From the NCBI RefSeq assembly GCF_030758415.1, contig NZ_CP132334.1:1612001-1676000 (forward strand): a stretch of 64,000 nt of DNA, in the 5' to 3' direction. Shown one piece after another: positions 9,420 to 18,398 of this stretch (position 1 is the first letter of the stretch; each line of letters begins with the position of its first letter). This stretch comes from Parvularcula sp. IMCC14364 (GTDB lineage: Bacteria > Pseudomonadota > Alphaproteobacteria > Caulobacterales > Parvularculaceae). Below the pieces are notes generated by a model. The model had not been told where the DNA came from, searched no databases, and saw nothing but the letters and a program-made list of their open reading frames with translations. Position numbers and translations under genes: made by a program.

Positions 9420-10432
9420 CAATTCATTAACCCGAACTTGCGCCTGATCGCTGTTGCCGATCCATCCCTGCTTACCTCAATCAGACTTGTCATGGCCAGT
9501 GTTGCGTCGTGATGGTTAACATCAGCCTTCAGGGTTATGTAGCGGCTCCAGAGATTGGGACGGCTTTGCACGCTTTCATCAATCGTGCCAGATGCGGCTT
9601 CCGGCAATAAGGCCCAGAACTGGTCAACGGTTTCAAACCCGCCTTCCGGCCTTGCCTCCAGAAGCCTGATGGTTTCATTCAATGAAACTGCACCGCCCAT
9701 CATGGCATAAAGCACCAGCGCATTATCTTCCGTAACCATATTGATGTTCAAGGGTGATCGTTGCGTTGTAGGGTGTGCACAGACAAAAGGAGCAAGGCGC
9801 GCATAAACTTCTCCGGAATACCAGTAAATTGACCTCAACTCGCTGATATCTGCCAGCAAAGTATTCCCTGCGCGGTATGGCACCTCAAGCGAGGCATAGG
9901 CTGCATCTTCGGCACCTTCCGAATTCGGCAACCCGTCCGTATCGAGCCAGTCCACCAGTGAATCCGTCAAGGCACGTTGCAAGGATCCAGGTATCTCAAG
10001 GGCCGTGAGGAGAAGCTGGTATTCTGTGATCGCTGCCGGGTCTGCTCGCCGTTCCTGTTCGCTGGAACTGACAAGACTATTCAGGTTGAAGCAGACAGTT
10101 TCATCCTTCATCGACGCCGTCATCAAACCGGTTTCCAGCGGAAATGTGGCTGGCTCCTTTGCCCAGATATCCTGCAAGGTGTCGCGTGCAGGCTGTTGTT
10201 GCCACTGCGCTTCCAGCAATAACAGCCCGAAGGTTTCAGCTCCTTCAATATACCATCTGGCCTGTGTCAGTGCTTCAGCTGTGAATGCGCGCGCGGTCGT
10301 GACCTGTACCGTGCGGGTCATGGCAATGGCAATGGCCGCCAGTGTCGCCATCAAGAGCAGAACGACCAGCAAGGCAACGCCGCGTTGCGCCTTGCGACCA
10401 GCCCGTCGCCTTATGCAAGGACGGTGACGCAT
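9419..10432 (-). CDS. gspK: Type II secretion minor pseudopilin K
   Basis: 337-residue large minor pseudopilin. The class III signal is basic (RRRAGRKAQRG) and cleaved after Gly18, before the hydrophobic VALLVVLLLMATLAAI helix. As usual for GspK, and unlike the other pseudopilins, there is no Glu at position +5. The long globular part after the helix is the GspK alpha-domain. GspK caps the pseudopilus tip with GspI and GspJ. The ATG overlaps the gspJ stop by one base (TAATG). Confidence 0.95.
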   Translation of the reverse strand: MRHRPCIRRRAGRKAQRGVALLVVLLLMATLAAIAIAMTRTVQVTTARAFTAEALTQARWYIEGAETFGLLLLEAQWQQQPARDTLQDIWAKEPATFPLETGLMTASMKDETVCFNLNSLVSSSEQERRADPAAITEYQLLLTALEIPGSLQRALTDSLVDWLDTDGLPNSEGAEDAAYASLEVPYRAGNTLLADISELRSIYWYSGEVYARLAPFVCAHPTTQRSPLNINMVTEDNALVLYAMMGGAVSLNETIRLLEARPEGGFETVDQFWALLPEAASGTIDESVQSRPNLWSRYITLKADVNHHDATLAMTSLIEVSRDGSATAIRRKFGLMN

Positions 10433-11073
10433 TACGCAGATGCTCCCCTGATGAAAAACAACTGGCGTACCGGCCCGAACACCGGATGCTCAAAATTCAA
10501 CTCGACAGCACGCGGCGCAATGGCACCAACCCGGCTTTGCCACTGATCTCGCCAGCGTGGACCATCCAGAAAGCTGATTGAAACATCCGTTACGCTGTTA
10601 AAGAGCACCTGTTCGGTGAAAGGCGTCTCGTCAAGGCGGTCCAGAAAAGGCCAGACGCGACGTATGATTTTGTCCTCTACGAGCAGGTACTCAATATACT
10701 GAAGGGAAGATTGAGGATAGATATGGTTCGGATTGAATCGACCGTTACTGACAAGTGCGACAAGCAGTACCTCGCCCTCATCATTGATCAGAGGATCACC
10801 AAACTGGAAGTTACCGCCACGCATCGCCGCAGGTGTTCGCTGGCCGAGATCATTGCGCGTGAGCCGACCGGAAAGTTGCGCCATATCTGCCTTGATGAGC
10901 GATCTGGCAACCTGAAATTCCGCTGCCGTCTGCGTTGCCCGTGTTAACTGCCCGTCGCTGTCAAGGCCCAGTCGCATGATCACAAGACAACTGGTCGCAA
11001 TTACACTGAAGACAGAAAGGGCGACCAGCATTTCCACAAGGGTGAGGCCTTTCTGGGCATGGCGCTTGTTCAC
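10432..11073 (-). CDS. gspJ: Type II secretion minor pseudopilin J
   Basis: 213 residues if translation begins at the GTG at 11073. That GTG overlaps the gspI stop (GTGA) and has GGGAGGG a few bases upstream; the frame is open further upstream but only through the gspI coding region. The prepilin motif is KG-LTLVEMLVALSVFSV, cleaved after Gly9 with Glu at +5. It belongs to the pseudopilus tip complex I-J-K. Confidence 0.93.
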   Translation of the reverse strand: MNKRHAQKGLTLVEMLVALSVFSVIATSCLVIMRLGLDSDGQLTRATQTAAEFQVARSLIKADMAQLSGRLTRNDLGQRTPAAMRGGNFQFGDPLINDEGEVLLVALVSNGRFNPNHIYPQSSLQYIEYLLVEDKIIRRVWPFLDRLDETPFTEQVLFNSVTDVSISFLDGPRWRDQWQSRVGAIAPRAVELNFEHPVFGPVRQLFFIRGASA

Positions 11074-11453
11074 AACCCGCCCTCCCTGAATGCCGTGACG
11101 GAACTGATTACCTGATTGCTGTCCCCAGGGCGTACGGTGACTGTCACCCGGAACATGCCGTCTGCAACAGTTTCTGCCAGCTCCCTTTCCCATATCCATA
11201 CCTGACCGGCCAATTCAGCTTCTCCTTCGCTCGCCAGCGTCTGCGGCAAACTGAATGGGGCCAGTGTTTCTGTCATGACGTTCTCGGCAACAATGCCTGC
11301 CAGAACACGCTGTTCGATATCCGCAGTTGTGCGCACGGATTGAGCAATCAGCGCCAGCAGGGCAACGATTGCCGTTGACAGAATAAACATCGCAATCAGC
11401 ACTTCAGTCAGGGTAAACCCTTTCTGATTTCCAGCGATAGAACGGCTACTCAT
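11070..11453 (-). CDS. gspI: Type II secretion minor pseudopilin I
   Basis: 127 residues. The prepilin motif is KG-FTLTEVLIAMFILSTAIV, cleaved after Gly12, with Glu at +5. The rest is a small GspI fold ending in VTVRPGDSNQVISSV. I placed the start at ATG 11453, which overlaps the gspH stop by eight bases; a TTG six bases upstream is the alternative. GspI initiates assembly of the tip complex with J and K. Confidence 0.93.
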   Translation of the reverse strand: MSSRSIAGNQKGFTLTEVLIAMFILSTAIVALLALIAQSVRTTADIEQRVLAGIVAENVMTETLAPFSLPQTLASEGEAELAGQVWIWERELAETVADGMFRVTVTVRPGDSNQVISSVTAFREGGL

Positions 11454-12057
11454 CAGCAAGCCCTACCGTTACTTTTCCATCAGATGACTGACGAACATAC
11501 CAAAGACTCCTTGCATCTGCGAGTGTTATCTCAACAGGCATAACCTCTCCTGTTGGCTGCCAGATAATATCCGGCGTTATGGGGCGCGTGTCTTCCCGCT
11601 TACTGCCTGACTGGCCCAGAGACTGACCAAGCGACTGACCAAGCGACTGACCAAGCGACTGACCTGGAGACTGGCTGCTGCTGACCCCCGCTGTGCCGGG
11701 GCGCAACAGCGTGGTGCGTGAAACCTCAAAGATGAGCTCGTCCGTCTGGGAATTCTCGGGGTTGGACGCGCCTGCCAGCTCAAGAGCCTGCCAACCCTGC
11801 CCATCGAAAAGCTGGAACTGGTAGGTGCTGACAGATATTTCCAGTGCGACCGGTCTGCCACCAGTGACTGACAATTCTTGGGCCGCTTTCATCTGTCGTC
11901 CCAGCTCGTATGCCATGCGTTCTGCAGTGCTTTTACCCGGTGGTATCGTGAGCACGACAACCCCTGCCAGCAAGCCGATAATCGCCAGTGCCACCAGAAT
12001 TTCGACCAGCGTCAGACCGGATTGGGGGCGCCTATTGCCAGTTGCCAATATCGGCAT
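11446..12057 (-). CDS. gspH: Type II secretion minor pseudopilin H, with a Gln-Ser-Leu-Gly repeat insert
   Basis: 203 residues from the ATG at 12057, which has GAAGG 5 bases upstream and lies inside the 3' end of gspG (26-base overlap). The prepilin motif is SG-LTLVEILVALAIIGLL, cleaved after Gly14. The globular part is interrupted at about residues 130-147 by a low-complexity loop of GQSL tetrapeptide repeats, encoded by an exact 12-bp tandem repeat. Other GspH proteins are shorter here, so this is probably a lineage- or strain-specific insertion in a surface loop. Confidence 0.92.
   Translation of the reverse strand: MPILATGNRRPQSGLTLVEILVALAIIGLLAGVVVLTIPPGKSTAERMAYELGRQMKAAQELSVTGGRPVALEISVSTYQFQLFDGQGWQALELAGASNPENSQTDELIFEVSRTTLLRPGTAGVSSSQSPGQSLGQSLGQSLGQSLGQSGSKREDTRPITPDIIWQPTGEVMPVEITLADARSLWYVRQSSDGKVTVGLADE
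11621..11668. repeat. 12-bp tandem repeat inside gspH
   Basis: Three perfect copies of gactgaccaagc (11621-11656) are followed by a fourth degenerate copy, gactgacctgga. The unit is a multiple of three, so copy-number changes keep the frame and simply lengthen or shorten the GQSL peptide loop. Confidence 0.95.
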
Positions 12058-12487
12058 CGTTGCCTTCGCCACCTTCGCGACCATCAGCCCCGAAGGAATA
12101 GATATCGATCTGACCGTTCTCACCGGGTGTCTGATAAACATACGGATTACCCCATGGATCGAGCGGCAGCTTGCGGATATAGCCGCCGGGACGATATGAG
12201 GCCGCTCTGTTTACCCCGTCCGGCACCGTCACCAGGGCTTGCAGGCCCTGTGCCGTTGTCGGGTATGTTTTCATATCCAGCCGATATTGATCGAGAGCGA
12301 CCTCCAGACTGGAGATGTCCGCGCGGGCCTTCTGGATATCAGCCTGGTCGGCTGCCGGCAGGACGTTGATAACGACAATGGTAGTCAGCAGGCCCAGAAT
12401 GACCAGCACCACCATCATCTCCACAAGCGTCAGACCGCGCTGGCGGTTTCGCCGGAGTTCTCTGCGTTTTTTCTGCATGTTCATCAT
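12032..12487 (-). CDS. gspG: Type II secretion major pseudopilin G
   Basis: 151 residues. The prepilin motif is QRG-LTLVEMMVVLVILGLL, cleaved after Gly18, with Glu at +5. The calcium-site region and C-terminus are classical for GspG: LDPWGNPYVYQTPGENG and DIYSFGADGREGGEG. This is the main subunit of the pseudopilus piston. ATG at 12487 has GAAGG about 8 bases upstream; a GTG at 12502 is an alternative start. Confidence 0.96.
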   Translation of the reverse strand: MMNMQKKRRELRRNRQRGLTLVEMMVVLVILGLLTTIVVINVLPAADQADIQKARADISSLEVALDQYRLDMKTYPTTAQGLQALVTVPDGVNRAASYRPGGYIRKLPLDPWGNPYVYQTPGENGQIDIYSFGADGREGGEGNDADIGNWQ

Positions 12488-12504
12488 GGTCGTAACCTTC
12501 ACTT

Positions 12505-13713
12505 CTACCCGACTGTCAGCGTGTTGATCTGTAACACCGGCACGAGGATCGCCAGCATTACAGTCATGATAATAAGCCCCATGCCTACAACAATTACCGG
12601 CTCGATCAAGCGCAGCGCGACGGTGGTCGCCGTATCAAACTCACTCTCCATCTGGGCGGCTGTCTTGTCGAGCATGAGAGGTAACTCGCCTGCCCGCTCA
12701 CCAGCTGCAACCATATAGCCCAGCATGGGTGGGAATGCGGCCGCCTTCTGTAACCCGCCGGCGAGCGATGCACCCTCGCGCACAGATGTGAGTGTATCTG
12801 CCAGCTGTTCGCGCAGGCGGGTGTTCATCACCGTACGCCGGGATGCCTGCAGACAGTCAAGGAGAGGCACACCCGACGCAAACAGCGTCGAAAGGGTTCG
12901 GGCAAAACGGGCAGCATCCATGCCCTTTGCCAGCCGCCCGAAAACCGGCAAGCGCAGCAGGAAAGTATCTACCCTGAGCCGCATGGCCGGTATGCTCAAC
13001 GCACGCCAGAAACCCATGACCGCAAGCACGGTCACTATCAGCAACCAGATACCCCAGTTCTGCAGGAAGCCGGAGACGCCGATGACAAGCCGAGTCACGA
13101 GCGGCAGTTGCGCTCCCATAGTATCAAACTGCTCGACAATCTTTGGCACGATAAAAATCATCATGCCGGAGATGACCAGAGTGGCTATCACGGCAAGAGC
13201 AGCGGGATAGATCAGCGAAGTCATCGCTTTCATGAGGGTCGCCCGGTTCTTTTCCAGCATGTCCGCCAGACGAACCATCACTGTTCCGAGATCACCGGAA
13301 GTCTCGCCTGCTGCAATGATGCCGCGATAAAGGTCAGAAAATATCAGTGGATGTTCGGCCAGGGCATCTGATAATCGCCAGCCTTCTATCACACGTGAAC
13401 GGATCGTCAGCAATGTGCCGCGCACCCCGGGCTTGTTCATCTGAGCGGCCACAGCATTGAGCGCTTCTTCAACCGGGGTTGCAGAATTTACCAGAATAGC
13501 GATCTGGCGCGTCACCAGGACAACATCATGCTTTGAAAAGGAAGGTTTCTTGCGCTTTTGCCCGTCGACATCCATGCCGACATTTTCGAGACTCAACGGT
13601 GTCAGGCCGCGATCAAGTAACTCACGGCGGGCAAGACGCACACTGTCAGCAGAGAGAATGCCCTTTCGGGTTTTTCCCGTCGTATCCAGCGCCTGATACT
13701 GAAACGCGGTCAT
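12505..13713 (-). CDS. gspF: Type II secretion inner-membrane platform protein F
   Basis: 402 residues with two repeated cytoplasmic GspF domains and three membrane helices (about residues 165-190, 215-240 and 370-395). Recognisable elements are QYQALDTTGKTRKGILSADS at the start, GERAGELPLMLDKTA, and IEPVIVVGMGLIIMTVMLAI at the end. GspF is the polytopic platform that transmits GspE-driven motion to the pseudopilus. Its ATG overlaps the gspE stop by four bases. Confidence 0.96.
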   Translation of the reverse strand: MTAFQYQALDTTGKTRKGILSADSVRLARRELLDRGLTPLSLENVGMDVDGQKRKKPSFSKHDVVLVTRQIAILVNSATPVEEALNAVAAQMNKPGVRGTLLTIRSRVIEGWRLSDALAEHPLIFSDLYRGIIAAGETSGDLGTVMVRLADMLEKNRATLMKAMTSLIYPAALAVIATLVISGMMIFIVPKIVEQFDTMGAQLPLVTRLVIGVSGFLQNWGIWLLIVTVLAVMGFWRALSIPAMRLRVDTFLLRLPVFGRLAKGMDAARFARTLSTLFASGVPLLDCLQASRRTVMNTRLREQLADTLTSVREGASLAGGLQKAAAFPPMLGYMVAAGERAGELPLMLDKTAAQMESEFDTATTVALRLIEPVIVVGMGLIIMTVMLAILVPVLQINTLTVG

Positions 13714-15263
13714 GAGAGGCTCTCCTCTGCCTGATCTTTCTGCAGAACGCGCAATACTTCCTCAACAGAGGTGATGCCATTGCGCGCATGGGCAAAGCCA
13801 TTCTGAAGCAATGTCTGTGCATTGCGGAATGCATGATTTGCCAGCTCCTGCTCGCTGGCATCTTCATGGATCATCTTCTTTAGCGCCTCGTCAGCAATAA
13901 CCAATTCGTACACGCCGACGCGGCCTTCATAACCGGTATGATTACAGCGGCCACAGCCTGCGGGTTTGTAGAGTGTCACAGCCTCCTCAGGCGAGGCCCC
14001 GAGCAGGTGCAACTGTGCAGCTTCCGCCTCATACGGAACCTTGCAGGCAGGACAGAGCTGACGCAGCAGGCGTTGCGCCATCACACCCGCCAGTGTGGAT
14101 GAGAGCAGGAATGCCTCCACGCCCATATCCCGCAACCGGGTCATAGCCCCAACGGCAGAATTTGTGTGAACAGTGGACAGCACCAGATGTCCCGTGAGAC
14201 TTGCCTGTACTGCAATCTGAGCTGTTTCCACATCACGGATTTCGCCCACCATCACAATATCAGGATCTTGCCGAAGGATGGCCCGAAGGCCCGCTGCGAA
14301 AGTCATGCCGACTTTGGTGTTAACCTGCGTCTGGCCAACACCGTCCAAAGCATATTCCACCGGGTCTTCCACTGTCAGGATATTCCGTGAGGGATCATTC
14401 AGCAGGGAAAGAGCACCATAAAGCGTGGTGGTTTTACCAGAGCCCGTTGGCCCGGTGACAAGAATAATGCCGTTCGGGCGTTGCAACAGCGACTTGAACC
14501 GCCCCAGCAAAGCCGAAGACATCCCCAGTGTGTCCAGGTCAAGCCGTGCCTGCTCCTTGTCAAGAAGGCGCATGACAACACGCTCGCCAAAGCGGGAAGG
14601 CAACGTCGAAATCCGTACATCAACGGCCCGCCGCCCCAGAGAAATAGAGATCCTGCCATCCTGTGGCACACGCTTTTCGGCGATATCCAGCCTTGCCATC
14701 ACCTTGACCCGGGATGTCAGAACCGGAGTCATCCGCGCTGGCAGATTCAAAACCTCGCGTAGAACGCCATCAATGCGCAACCGAACCGAGACTTCTTTTT
14801 CATACGGCTCAATGTGAATATCAGACGCCTTCGTCTTGACCGCTTCAGCAATGAGCGCATTGATGAGACGAATGACCGGGGCGTCATCTTCGCTGTCGAG
14901 AAGATCGGCTGTTTTTGGCAACCCCTCAGCCAGACTTGAGAGATCTTCGTCACCTGTTGCCCCAAGCTCATCTGTTGAAATGCCTTCAACGGAATAAATC
15001 TCGGAGAGACGTCGCTCGAATATATCATCCGGCAAGTCTTCCAGAGTGACCGGCCGCCCCAGGAACCGCCTGGCCTCAATCCGTGCCCAGATATTTTCCT
15101 GTACATTTTCGGATGGCTTTTTTTGCCCGACAACGAAGCCCGGCTCGCGCCTGGCCAGAACGATCAGCCCTTTGTCGCGCGCAAAAGAATAGCTGAACTT
15201 AGGCAGCGGCAGCTCATCTGCCGTTGCGTCTTTCGGTTCGCCCTTGGTGACTGTGTCTGACAT
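13710..15263 (-). CDS. gspE: Type II secretion ATPase E
   Basis: 517-residue hexameric ATPase. Walker A is GPTGSGKTTTLYGAL, the Asp box is SDIHIEPYE, Walker B is DIVMVGEIRDVETAQIA, the His box is HLVLSTVHTNSA, and the tetracysteine zinc motif is CPACKVPYE...CGRCNHTGYEG. All catalytic elements are present. The frame extends 22 codons further upstream into gspD, but ATG 15263 has an AGGTGGA ribosome site and starts 16 bases after the gspD stop. Confidence 0.96.
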   Translation of the reverse strand: MSDTVTKGEPKDATADELPLPKFSYSFARDKGLIVLARREPGFVVGQKKPSENVQENIWARIEARRFLGRPVTLEDLPDDIFERRLSEIYSVEGISTDELGATGDEDLSSLAEGLPKTADLLDSEDDAPVIRLINALIAEAVKTKASDIHIEPYEKEVSVRLRIDGVLREVLNLPARMTPVLTSRVKVMARLDIAEKRVPQDGRISISLGRRAVDVRISTLPSRFGERVVMRLLDKEQARLDLDTLGMSSALLGRFKSLLQRPNGIILVTGPTGSGKTTTLYGALSLLNDPSRNILTVEDPVEYALDGVGQTQVNTKVGMTFAAGLRAILRQDPDIVMVGEIRDVETAQIAVQASLTGHLVLSTVHTNSAVGAMTRLRDMGVEAFLLSSTLAGVMAQRLLRQLCPACKVPYEAEAAQLHLLGASPEEAVTLYKPAGCGRCNHTGYEGRVGVYELVIADEALKKMIHEDASEQELANHAFRNAQTLLQNGFAHARNGITSVEEVLRVLQKDQAEESLS

Positions 15264-15279
15264 TGTACTGTCCACCTGG

Positions 15280-17322
15280 TCAGTACTGCTCCTCATAGAC
15301 CGGGGCAGGAAGAATATCGGGATCGACACTCAAATACTCTTCCACAAGTCGGTCTATGGAGGGTTTTTCATTTCGGCTTTTCAGAAGCTGTTGCTCCCGG
15401 ACATAATCATACTTTCTGGCAGTTACACGGCGTGCTGTCGCTTCATCACGCAGGATCGTTGGCTTGATGAAGATCATCAGGGTGCTTTTGGTTGTGGAGC
15501 GCGCGCTGCTTTTGAACAGATTGCCTGCAATTGGAATATCTCCCAGAAACGGCACTTTATTTTCAGTGATCTGACGATTGTCATCTATCAGCCCGCCCAG
15601 AACCAGAATGGACCCGTTATCCGCATTAGCGGTTGTGGATACGCTGGCCTTGTTGGTCACGAATTCCTGATTAACGCTGGTCAGCGCGCCATTGATGCTG
15701 GACACTTCCTGTGTAATCTCCAGGCGAATTGTGTCCCCGTCACTGATCTGAGGTGTTACTTCCAGAATGATCCCAACTTCCTGTCGCTCAACCGTGCGGA
15801 ATGTATTGCTGAAGTCGGTCCCTGTCTGCTCTCCCGTCGTGATCGGAATTTCCTGACCAACCTGCAAGCGCGCAGGCTGATTATCGAGGGTTACTGTAAA
15901 CGGCGTGGAGAGAATATTTGAATCTGTGTCAGCTTCAATGGCCGTCAAGATGGCCCCGAAAATTGTCCCGTCAGCAGACTTGCCGCCCGTACCGATGGAA
16001 AACCCATCCAGACCAAGGAAAGAGCCGATAGCCGCTTCCAGCAGGCGTTCGGTGCCCGGTATCAACTGCCCTTCATTAGTGGTCGTGGTGCGGGTTCCAC
16101 TCGGGTCGATTACAGTCACTTCTTCATCGCCAATGCGCTCATCAGCGAAGAAAGCGGCCCCGACACCGGCCAGCACATTTGGTTGTGTATTACTGAAATT
16201 TTGCGAGGTAAACGGAATTTTTTCCCCTGCAATGACATATTGCAGGCCCAGATCCCGGGCAACATTATCCGAGATATTCACGACGATTGCTTCTATCAAC
16301 ACCTGCGGGCGACGGATATCCAGCTGTCGCACAACCGAAGCGATGATGCGCTGCGTATCGGTGTCAGCATTCACGACGAGTGAGTTTGTCTGGGCGTGAA
16401 AAACGATAGAGGGTTTACGGTTTGCAGAATCCTCACCGTAACTTTTTTCAATCATTTCAGTCAGGAGCGGCACAATCTCCTCGCCATCCGCGTGCGAGAG
16501 CCGGATCACTGACAGATCCACTTTGGAGGTGCCCGCAAGATCGAGGTCCTGAATCACAGGCAGCAATTTGCCGATCTCGCGTGGATTGCCCCGCAGAATG
16601 ATCGTATTGCTGGCATCGACCGCAACGACGCTGATGCCACTGCTGCCAACGGCAGACTCTCCGGCACTTCTGGCACCAAGGTCACGCAACACAGCGGCTA
16701 CCTCACCGGCAATCGCATTTTGTAACTGAATGGTCCGGACGACCGAGGTATCCTGATCAATACTGTCAATCACGCCAAGCAATCGGCTGACATTGGACGC
16801 TGTGTCCACGATGATGATCGAGTTGCTTTCGAGCACCGGCGTGACAATGCCCCGTTCACCAATCAGGCCACGCAAATTAGTGGCTGCGGTGCGCGCATCA
16901 ACCAGATTGAGCCGGACAATGCGGGTCACATATTCACCGCCAGCAGCTGACGCGGCGCCGACATTCGCCTGACGGGTCGCTGTATCATTGGGAACGATCT
17001 TGTACTCACCATCACTGATCGGCAGGACGGCGTAGTTATTCACCTGCATGGTTGCCAGAAACAGCTCCCAGATTTCATCCGATGACAGGGTCGCCTCCGG
17101 CGGCGCAATAATCGTCACCTTGTTGTTGGCGAGACGCGGATCAATGACAAACTTGTACCCAGTCAGAACAGAGACTGTCCTGATGAAATCGCGAATGTCC
17201 GCCCCCTCATAGTTGTTCAGGATAGACCCGCCATTACTCTGGGCACCGGCAGGCGCAGCATGAAGCATGTGCAGGCTGACAGCAGCACACATTGCCAACA
17301 GGATTTTAGGTAACTTCACCAT
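15280..17322 (-). CDS. gspD: Type II secretion secretin D (outer-membrane channel)
   Basis: 680-residue secretin. A signal peptide (residues 1-27, ending PAGAQ) is followed by N0 (YEGADIRDFIRTVSVLTGYKF), N1-N3 ring domains, and the C-terminal secretin barrel, with VTLDNQPARLQVGQEIPI, EVGIILEVTPQI and SILVLGGLIDD. GspD forms the gated outer-membrane pore. Its ATG overlaps the gspC stop by one base. The pilotin that would pilot GspD is not identified; the small lipoprotein at 6450-6977 is a candidate. Confidence 0.96.
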   Translation of the reverse strand: MVKLPKILLAMCAAVSLHMLHAAPAGAQSNGGSILNNYEGADIRDFIRTVSVLTGYKFVIDPRLANNKVTIIAPPEATLSSDEIWELFLATMQVNNYAVLPISDGEYKIVPNDTATRQANVGAASAAGGEYVTRIVRLNLVDARTAATNLRGLIGERGIVTPVLESNSIIIVDTASNVSRLLGVIDSIDQDTSVVRTIQLQNAIAGEVAAVLRDLGARSAGESAVGSSGISVVAVDASNTIILRGNPREIGKLLPVIQDLDLAGTSKVDLSVIRLSHADGEEIVPLLTEMIEKSYGEDSANRKPSIVFHAQTNSLVVNADTDTQRIIASVVRQLDIRRPQVLIEAIVVNISDNVARDLGLQYVIAGEKIPFTSQNFSNTQPNVLAGVGAAFFADERIGDEEVTVIDPSGTRTTTTNEGQLIPGTERLLEAAIGSFLGLDGFSIGTGGKSADGTIFGAILTAIEADTDSNILSTPFTVTLDNQPARLQVGQEIPITTGEQTGTDFSNTFRTVERQEVGIILEVTPQISDGDTIRLEITQEVSSINGALTSVNQEFVTNKASVSTTANADNGSILVLGGLIDDNRQITENKVPFLGDIPIAGNLFKSSARSTTKSTLMIFIKPTILRDEATARRVTARKYDYVREQQLLKSRNEKPSIDRLVEEYLSVDPDILPAPVYEEQY

Positions 17323-18221
17323 TACTGTAACTCCGAGAGGATGACGGGCAGTTCAATTTCTTCGCCACCCCGATTGATGGTGAGGACAATACGGTCCTGA
17401 TTTTTCATCTCATCCAGCATCTCGAACAGTCGCTCCGGGTTTTGCGGGGCTGTCTGCCCGTTGATCCTGCTGATAACGTCCCCTTCACTGAGGCCCGTAC
17501 GATTGAAGGCGCTCTGGTCTGCGCCCGCGGTTACGACATATTGCCCTGTTGCGATGCCATTGGCGCCGCGCACGGGACGAAGCACGAAAATCTCTGCCAG
17601 ACGCTCCAACGACATGCTGGCACTGTTGTTACGCCCAGCCGGGGCCGTCGCCCCTGTTACGCGACCAGGTGCACCTGCCTGCTGCGCACCAGAAGCGTTG
17701 TTTGCTTTGTCCAGTGTAACAGATTCCAGGACACCATTGCGTGAAATAATGGCCCGCCGGGACTCAAGTCGCTCAAGCGTGACGCCGGGTTCAATTTCGT
17801 CACCAACGAGGTAGGTCTTTGCCGCCGCTGAACCAACCCTGATAATTGCACTACCGCGACCTCCCTCGAGAATCATGGCACCAGAGATAGAAATATTGAG
17901 CGTGGTTTCAACGGCATCAATATAGTCAGGGTCGCGCGCCGAGACTGTTGTCGTGGAAGCGCTGAACGGGTTGTAGCGCGCCAATACACTGTAATCTTCT
18001 GATGTCGCTGAGCTGGATGTCGCCAGCACGGCGACAGCATCCGGGTTACCGCCGTCATCTGCCGGCGTTATTACCGCCAGCACAAAGCGGGCAGCGAGCA
18101 GGGACAGCAACGCCAACGCACACACCTCAACAATGCTGACAATTTTGCTCTTGCGCCCGTCTGACGAACGACCGGGTTTCATGCGCAAAAAGGCTGGATA
18201 TTTCAAACTCAACGTACTCAA
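17322..18221 (-). CDS. gspC: Type II secretion protein C
   Basis: 299-residue bitopic inner-membrane protein, first gene of the gsp operon. One membrane helix (about residues 28-50) is followed by a periplasmic homology region (ISISGAMILEGGRGSAII...YLVGDEIEPG) that contacts the GspD N0 domain, and a C-terminal PDZ domain (GLSEGDVISRINGQTA). It links the inner-membrane platform with the secretin and takes part in cargo selection. The 177-bp gap upstream contains the terminator of the TonB receptor gene, so gspC probably has its own promoter. Confidence 0.92.
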   Translation of the reverse strand: MSTLSLKYPAFLRMKPGRSSDGRKSKIVSIVEVCALALLSLLAARFVLAVITPADDGGNPDAVAVLATSSSATSEDYSVLARYNPFSASTTTVSARDPDYIDAVETTLNISISGAMILEGGRGSAIIRVGSAAAKTYLVGDEIEPGVTLERLESRRAIISRNGVLESVTLDKANNASGAQQAGAPGRVTGATAPAGRNNSASMSLERLAEIFVLRPVRGANGIATGQYVVTAGADQSAFNRTGLSEGDVISRINGQTAPQNPERLFEMLDEMKNQDRIVLTINRGGEEIELPVILSELQ

Positions 18222-18346
18222 GCCCGACCTGCTTTGCTTACTGTCTCACACATCAAACGCACCAATGACGCCTAACTGTTTTGCGGCCATCTGCCAATTT
18301 AGGTAATCTACAGCAAAAACAGTGCCTTACCACCTAATATTTGGCA

Positions 18347-18374
18347 CGAAAAAAGGCGGCAAAAGCCGCCTTTT
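18347..18374 (-). terminator. Intrinsic terminator after the TonB-dependent receptor gene
   Basis: A perfect 10-bp stem (aaaaggcggc / gccgcctttt) with a 4-base loop lies just beyond the stop of the receptor gene; on the minus strand the stem ends in a run of U. It would separate receptor transcription from the gsp operon, though the stem is symmetric and could act on either strand. Confidence 0.9.
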
Positions 18375-18398
18375 CTCAATTTCTGAGGCCTGTTACGC

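Noticed and set aside
11621-11668. Short repeat array as a CRISPR
   Set aside because: The 12-bp units have no spacers and lie in frame inside gspH.
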